From Hydnum rufescens UP504 (lineage: Eukaryota > Basidiomycota > Agaricomycetes > Cantharellales > Hydnaceae): a stretch of 23,019 nt of DNA. The stretch is from assembly GCA_014904985.1 (NCBI GenBank), contig MU129255.1:6606-29624 (forward strand). The letters are read 5' to 3'. The position numbers and the translations under genes are program-made. The notes under the pieces are model-generated. The model did not search any database. It saw only the letters and a list, made by a program, of their open reading frames with translations, and was not told the DNA's origin. How positions within the stretch are numbered: position 1 is the stretch's first letter; each line of letters opens with the position of its first letter. Positions 17,969 to 23,019 of this stretch are shown piece after piece.

Positions 17969-18838
17969 TCACTCGCGATTTATCCAAAACCATCTTGGCT
18001 GGTGAGTTCCGAATAAAAATTCATAAGCCATAAGCTCACCAAGAGCCCTGAGGTTGGTGTAGTAATGTGTCTCAAAGGGAGGGTTAATCTGATGCTGATT
18101 CCAGCGCACCAGGCGCATCGGGATTCGTAAGCGGGTAAGACAGATGATGGTGAGGATTTCGAGCCACAGAAAAAGGCCCCGCCGCCCAAGAACTTTTGAC
18201 CACCACTTCGCTACACTCGTCAATAGCGTAATGGACTCTTGTTGGTTCTACCGCTACCATATGCTTTCGAGAAAAGCCCTGTCTCTTCGTAATTATTCTC
18301 GTCTCCTTGTATGGTTAGTAGATCCCTGGTATAGCCGCTTATGCAGGTCGCCCGATAACTCAAGCGAAATGGATGATCAAAGGGGTACTGCTATACTCCA
18401 GCTGTAATACAAGAAGAAGTCGTGCTTCCGTTCCTTGTGGACGACAAGAGTTTTGGTCTGTATATTCGCCAAGCTGTCCTCGAAAACATCGGTACCTGTC
18501 ACCAAATAGACCGTCTCGGACCACGGCTTCCAAAAATCTGTTTGCTGCAAGGTCTGCCACAAACACGGTTACCCCATTCTCGAATCCATATCCTTTCTGA
18601 TCGTGTCCTTGTGGACTACCATAAGAGCACACAGGAATCCTCCAAGAGTAACCTTCCATGCGGATAAACATGCAACCAAATGAGATTTGTCATCGACGCA
18701 ATATGCGACAATGCCATCCCGTAGCTTCTCCTGCGACGAGCAGGCAACAAACTTGCGCATCAACTCACTTTGCGCTGATAACCCTCTGCACATACGATTA
18801 AACACAATGAGGGTCTGGATAGGGAAATATCTCCACAT
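17969..18838 (-). pseudogene. possible multi-exon hypothetical gene or remnant
   Basis: Three minus-strand open segments of 84-103 codons follow one another in different frames: 18838-18569 (FPIQTLIVFNR; VDDKSHLVACLSAWKVTLGG), 18671-18360 (GVTVFVADLAANRFLEAVVR), 18223-17969 (LFLWLEILTIICLTRLRIPM; THYYTNLRALGELMAYEFLF). The last two have hydrophobic helices. No canonical intron could be placed with confidence between them and no family is recognised. A decayed gene and chance frames are both possible. Confidence 0.25.
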
Positions 18839-19738
18839 AACGCGCCAAATTCGACGCTTTGGTATTCATTGCTGCTCGAAATGGCCGTCGGATCAATGGG
18901 CCGAGCCGGTGTGATATTCACACGGTCATCTGGGAGAAAGCGTAAACAGCGGACATGTATATCTCGTGATTGTCATCTGCGTGGGTCATTTATCGTCTAT
19001 GGGATAATACCACTTCCCTGCTGGGCGTGGTTGCTCATCTGATCCCACCACGAAGGCGGCCAAAGCGTACCCACATAGGTGTCCACTACAAAAGCGATTA
19101 GTGGATACGATCATACCGTCACGGTCGTTGGTCCGTGTTTGGACTTCACCGACATGTCGCGCCGCATACAACTAATCATAAGCGTACGTTAAGGCGAGAT
19201 GTTATTCCTATCTTGACCGAAAATCGGTAAAGTCGTTGCAGGCGTCACTCAAGTTTGAGAGGGCCGCACGAGAGCGTATCGTTGGGAAAGGGCATCAGGC
19301 GACCGAGGTTCCCTATTTGATCGCGTCTTAATACAATGCTACTCATCTAGAAGCAAAAGAGATACCGTCTCCAACAAGCGCAATCATCTGGCAGAACTGG
19401 CTGATCGAACTCAGGGGGTCCGGATACTTACTCAGGTTTGTGACGACCGGCGACTGTTGGTGTACATCAATGCGCCTAAGATTACCTAAAGGGTGGCGGA
19501 CAAAAATATGGCCGAATAAGATACATATTAAGAGGTTACACATAAGTAGTATAGATTAGCGATGCTAATAACTAGCTGAGACAGAAAAGTGTGTGCGCGA
19601 GCGAGACGGGATACCAGCCTTTGATTATCTCCCCTGAGGCGACAGTGAGGGTGCAAAGGTCAGGATATTCCTCCAATGGATGGTAGATGGTATTTGACAG
19701 CTGTCCTGAGCTTGACCACGTGAAGGGTTCTGTGAGAT
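18839..19738. other. no supportable gene
   Basis: Only frames below 70 codons on either strand, none recognised. Composition is unremarkable and no tandem or inverted repeat stands out. Confidence 0.45.
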
Positions 19739-20005
19739 CTACGGTCGAGGCACATAAGACAAGCTAACCGCGATGCCAAAACTGATGACATACAGCTCAA
19801 CAGAAGCTTCAGATAACTCCCAGGTAAGGAGGAGAGTCGGAAGGGTCGAACCAACAAGTTCTGGATCCTCGCGAGGATGACGCGACGCTCCAGAGTGCAT
19901 CACGGCATCCTCAGCAGGGGGATCTTGAACCATTGAAGGGGTTCCACCGCCAGAACCTAGTTCTTGACCCTCGCGGGGATGATGCAACGCTCCAGAGGGC
20001 ACCAC
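19739..20005 (-). CDS. hypothetical exon containing a 102-bp tandem duplication
   Basis: An 88-codon minus-strand frame. Two peptide copies, SGALHHPREGQELG and SGASRHPREDPELV, separated by a QDPPAEDAVMH-type phrase, reflect a 102-bp DNA duplication (19857 and 19959 starts). The phase is kept because 102 is a multiple of three. The C-terminal part has a short hydrophobic stretch. A decayed or partial exon is likely; no family recognised. Confidence 0.3.
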   Translation of the reverse strand: MVPSGALHHPREGQELGSGGGTPSMVQDPPAEDAVMHSGASRHPREDPELVGSTLPTLLLTWELSEASVELYVISFGIAVSLSYVPRP

Positions 20006-20030
20006 AGCATCCTCAGCAGGGGGTCGTAAA
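19857..20030. repeat. 102-bp tandem duplication, two copies
   Basis: AGTTCTGGATCCTCGCGAGG at 19857 and AGTTCTTGACCCTCGCGGGG at 19959 start two similar copies sharing GCATCCTCAGCAGGGGG. The copies differ at scattered positions, mostly transitions. Confidence 0.85.
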
Positions 20031-20119
20031 ACATGGCTTGCGAGAAGAAAGCGACATCAGCGTGCGTTTGAAATTTGGATCCGTCACCTGCTCAAATCAT
20101 TCACCCACCTCGTGTTAGG

Positions 20120-20180
20120 CAAACACCTCGAGCTAGATGTCGGGCTACACTTCGTGTCAGTTGCTTTCCGTTTAGCGGGC
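20120..20180 (-). repeat. single inverted unit of the ~140-bp tandem family
   Basis: CTCGAGCTAGATGTCGGGCT and CACTTCGTGTCAGTTGCTTTCCGT-like sequence are the reverse complement of the conserved part of the 12.9-13.4 kb array units (…GGAAAGC..CGACACGAAGTGTAGCCCGACGTCTAGCTCG…). It lies about 80-140 bp upstream of a predicted start codon at 20257. Confidence 0.8.
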
Positions 20181-20256
20181 ATGGTCGCTGGACATTATTT
20201 TCTTTCATATCCTTTTCACCCTTTCTGTCTTCTGCTGCCAATCGAAAACGGGGACA

Positions 20257-20547
20257 ATGACAACAGAACTATTCGTCCTATCGCGGGTGCCAGCTGCACA
20301 CCCCGTCCACTTACTCCTCTACCCGAAACAGAAATCATTGATGGAGAGACACCTCCAAGGTCTCTATACATTCCTTTCCCATCTTACTGTTCATGCCAGC
20401 GAGGTGTGGGCTCTGCCGCACGATGAAACTGAAGCAGTAAGTCACCTTAATATCTGTTTGCTAATGTGGGGCTCAGTCCCCATCAATCTCCCATTCTAGT
20501 CACTTCCCATTATCTTCTCCCTCACTTCCTGGGACCCTCGAAAATAA
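20257..20547 (+). CDS. small two-exon hypothetical gene
   Basis: ATG at 20257 after a CT-rich leader (20190-20245). Exon 1 (20257-20436) encodes 60 residues (MTTELFVLSRVPAAHPVHLL, ASEVWALPHDETEA). A clean 63-nt intron follows: GTAAGT donor at 20437, GCTAATG branch-point-like site, TTCTAG acceptor ending at 20499. Exon 2 (20500-20547) continues in phase 0 with SLPIIFSLTSWDPRK and TAA. The product would be about 75 residues, or longer if another intron removes the TAA. Motif content does not identify a family. The intron signals and protein-like exon make it more credible than neighbouring frames. Confidence 0.45.
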
Positions 20548-20962
20548 GTTCGGAAAGTATGAAACCTCGTGGGGAGATATCTGGCTGTTTAAGAGTTGTC
20601 TTAATCGGACAGACTTAAAGAAATATAGTAAGACAGATAACACTCAGGCTCCAAGCTCCCCCTGATGTACATCTTCTGGCAATATAGATTTTCGAGCCGC
20701 CACATACTCGAAAGGTATCTGTACCCAGTTGCGCAAACACTATGGGGGGGGGCAAGTCAATCGAGAACCAGGGATTGCAGTTCTTCCACATTCAACGAGT
20801 CGTCCTACACACGCCTGGCGATCAAGTACCAACGTTCCTCCGAGATTGGATACATCTCCTGACACCCGTTCCCAGTATCCCCTTCGACTTCAAATAAACG
20901 CCAGCGCTCCCCAACCCCTCTAGAGGCTCCTTCGAAGTGATTGAAAGATGATTCTCTTTCAG

Positions 20963-21300
20963 TAGATGCAATGGATATCGACGACTCGTTGAACACCAAG
21001 GATGGATCTGCCATGGACGTCGATGATCCCCAGAGTGATCCCCTCCCAATCCCTACTACCTCTGGTACCTCCAAGATCATCAATATCAGCGATGAGGAAT
21101 CAAACCCCAGCTCCTACCACTCTGACATCAATGATGCACCAAATAATGCCCCGGAACCCACAGGCCCTATGTGTGATCACAGCCACACACTGGATTGGGA
21201 TTTAGAAAACTGTTTCCTCAGTCTAGATTCCCACTGCAACATTGTTCATGTAGATTCTTGGGGCAGGCCCTACACTGTAAAATTGGTGGTACTGGGTTAG
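20963..21300 (+). CDS. acidic hypothetical exon
   Basis: A plus-strand frame open to TAG at 21298-21300. It is preceded by a good acceptor (TTCTCTTTCAG ending at 20962), and the first ATG is at 20971, so it may be a downstream exon of a gene that starts upstream, possibly the small gene at 20257. Asp/Ser-rich N-terminal half (MDIDDSLNTKDGSAMDVDDP), then NISDEESNPSSYHSD, and a more ordered C-terminus (DWDLENCFLSLDSHCNIVHV). No domain recognised. Confidence 0.35.
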
Positions 21301-21675
21301 ATATCAGCCTTGCCCAATTCTACTTCATCCTTGTCGATTCACGAAGTTGACAATTTCTCGCACAATAAATGATCTTTTGTTTGAAGAGTGCGCTTAAATA
21401 ATAGAAAGATAAATGTGATTAGATTGTTGGCGCTATGCATATTTTTATTCATCCAGTCGTGGCTCGCTACCGCTCAAGAACTTGAGTTTGTAACGGGGGT
21501 CACAGTCAATCCACAATTGGAACATGGTGGCAGGACATTAAAATACATTTCAGAAAAAAATAATGGGAAAATCCAAGAATATCCACACCATATGAGCTGC
21601 ATATGCCATGAAAACACTTCAGAATGGATTGCAGCTGAAGCAATCATATCATAACCTTGTTCAGGGAGTGAACAG

Positions 21676-22386
21676 TTAAATAGTGGTCAATGTATGGAAG
21701 TTCCCCATCGGTGGCCCCAGAACACGAGTTTCCTCAAAGATCCTGCAATACTTGCATATGATTCTGCGCGCCAACTCATATGAATTAATACCAGCAGCTT
21801 GCGGCGGAGAGCTTAAGAACGTGGATCCCGGCAGATGTGTCCGTATCTCATGATCCCGATGATCCAGAAATGTGACTATGTTCCATCCATGGGGGTTATG
21901 CATCTTCTCATGGTACTCTGACCATGTAGCAATGTGGAATGGGGGAATGTGAATAGGGCTAAATGTGAACTTGTTAGATCGGCTCCAACCATGTATGATA
22001 AACCTCAACATCTGGAATGAGACACCATCAAATCTGTTCAAATGAGTGGTGCTCATCGAGCGGTCATTACTAAAGTTGATTGAAAGGTTCGTTAATTCAA
22101 CACTGTGATGTCGCTAGGAGGAATGCCTCCAAATTGTTGGAATAATGACCCAGTTGCAATGGAGTTCATTGGCCTAGGCTACAATTAACATGCCAGTCAA
22201 ATGAAGCGGAATGGTTTTACTAACGTCTTTCTTTCGGGAAATGGTAGACAAGGGCATGATGTGAGCTAGTTCTACATAAACCCGGCTTTCGTTCGGGCTG
22301 AATCCAGACATCCAATCAATGGGCAGACGGGTAACTGAAGTACGATACCCATGCATGTTCCTGGTATAAAATATTCTCAATTCCAC
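21676..22386 (-). CDS. 3' exons of a hypothetical fungal gene
   Basis: Two protein-like minus-strand segments. The upstream one (22386-22174) reads TRNMHGYRTSVTRLPIDWMSG and VYVELAHIMPLSTISRKKD. The downstream one (about 22065-21676) reads HLNRFDGVSFQMLRFIIHGW, HIATWSEYHEKMHNPHGWNI and ends TTI-TAA. A likely intron joins them: donor GTAGCC near 22178 and acceptor CTTTAG near 22066, with a TTAAC-type branch site before it. A frame just upstream (about 22440-22330, KDFKVDELVKFPNSNSTETGG) may be an earlier exon. The gene probably continues to the segments at 22548-23017. Not recognised. Confidence 0.4.
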
Positions 22387-22547
22387 CAGTTTCGGTAGAG
22401 TTTGAATTTGGAAATTTTACCAGCTCATCAACTTTAAAGTCCTTGGTGTAATTCAACCTGGATTGGTGGGATCAGGCCTTGGGGGTGAGTCCCACTTGAG
22501 TTTCTTGCCCGACGCCCTCTCACTAATTGGTTGATAAAATGACTTGA

Positions 22548-22868
22548 TCAGCCTTGATGGGGTAAGGTCACATACTGGTATGTGAATATTGTTAAACCAA
22601 ATGTTACTTGCAAGAGAAGTTTCTCGGGGTCTCCTTGCATCATGAGGATGGAATTGATGACATAGCTCGCAGGCGCCTGGGGGGCACAGTCCACAATTGC
22701 CTTGAGAAAACGCGTGCAGAAGACACCAAGTGTTTTTGGTTGATTTAGGGTGTTCTCTGTGGTGATACCAGAGACCTTGCCTCCTTGATCAGGCTTTTAT
22801 ACCTGGTCCAGAAGTTCGAGGAGGAAGAGTGGCAGGGCAATCAAGCCCATCCAATGTGGGAGAGACAT
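22548..22868 (-). pseudogene. hypothetical gene segment with an internal stop
   Basis: From ATG 22868 the frame reads MSLPHWMGLIALPLFLLELL, meets TAA at 22797-22799, then continues in the same frame with KVSGITTENTLNQPKTLGVF, FLKAIVDCAPQAPASYVINS and GDPEKLLLQVTFGLTIFTYQ to TGA 22548-22550. The second part is clearly protein-like. Either the TAA is removed by an intron or the gene is broken. It probably belongs with the segment at 22885-23017 upstream and 21676-22386 downstream. A further frame near 22500-22440 (SGKKLKWDSPPRPDPTNP) suggests another exon. Family not recognised. Confidence 0.35.
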
Positions 22869-22884
22869 TGTGGTAGTAAGATAC

Positions 22885-23017
22885 CTATAGATTGGTTAGT
22901 CCAGCAGGTGCTTTCAACCCAGCAATCCAAAGGAGCCGACAGCCCCCACTGCCTGGTTAGTCCTTGGGAATCCCACTCAACCTTCTTGTGCTCATCCACC
23001 AAATATTGCATACGTAT
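22885..23017 (-). CDS. partial exon running off the window edge
   Basis: Open minus-strand frame entering from the right end: MQYLVDEHKKVEWDSQGLTR, then QWGLSAPLDCWVESTCWTNQ, reaching a CTATAG/GGTATC stretch near 22887 that could be a splice junction. Probably an upstream exon of the hypothetical gene at 21676-22868. Confidence 0.3.
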
Positions 23018-23019
23018 CT

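Noticed and set aside
21388..21654. Secreted protein with a signal-like N-terminus (VIRLLALCIFLFIQSWLATA)
   Set aside because: The frame opens after a TGA and has no in-frame ATG before the hydrophobic stretch, and no acceptor site was found that would make it an exon. Possible but unsupported.

Overview
The window looks like an accessory, transposon-rich stretch of a filamentous fungal genome, most likely an agaricomycete mushroom. Support comes from short GT-AG introns of about 50-115 nt with TACTAAC-like branch points, decayed Ty1/Copia and Ty3/Gypsy polyproteins, minisatellites inside low-complexity coding sequence, and a gene with an RPNAWN box of a type I associate with mushroom genomes. 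No bacterial signals, tRNAs or rRNAs were seen.

Layout. 1-1403: a broken Copia pol (integrase to start of reverse transcriptase). 1404-1733: an LTR-like or unassigned segment. 1728-6756: a ~5.0 kb unit bounded by ~90-bp terminal inverted repeats, the centrepiece of the window. 6757-9422: a broken Gypsy pol (reverse transcriptase, RNase H, integrase). 9423-9639: a small MITE-like palindromic insertion. 9818-12586 (minus): a multi-exon RPNAWN-box gene with one frameshift and 15-bp minisatellites at both ends. 12915-13440: a ~140-bp tandem repeat array, with a degraded copy at 14365-14800 and a single inverted unit near 20120-20180; a minus-strand hypothetical gene lies between the arrays. 14.8-19.7 kb: almost no supportable coding sequence. 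19.7-23.0 kb: a 102-bp coding tandem duplication, a small two-exon gene, an acidic exon, and a minus-strand multi-exon hypothetical gene cut by the window end.

The 5-kb unit is organised around a 662-bp palindrome centred at 4631/4632, perfect over 512 bp. From it two arrays run outward, minus strand to the left and plus strand to the right. Each starts with the same first-exon sequence (MLAI[D/N]VCCACSAS...) and then repeats one module: an exon ending in a perfect or near-perfect 24-34 bp palindrome (hairpin A, ACCACACACCCGC-4 nt-GCGGGTGTGTGGT), then 5-10 nt, then a GT donor, an intron carrying a second palindrome (hairpin B, GCAAAAAGAGCAGC-4 nt-GCTGCTCTTTTTGC), a TACTAAC-like branch point and usually a TAG/CAG acceptor. 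I count 16 A hairpins and 11 B hairpins. Both vary between copies by paired changes that keep base pairing. The right array splices into a continuous 321-codon frame; the left array has more modules but several damaged splice sites and one frame break. The terminal inverted repeats are themselves made of palindromes. I know of no described fungal element with this architecture; I interpret it as a hairpin-intron cassette array or introner-like mobile element. Function is unknown and coding status unproven, because the exon sense strands are T-poor and so tend to lack stop codons anyway.
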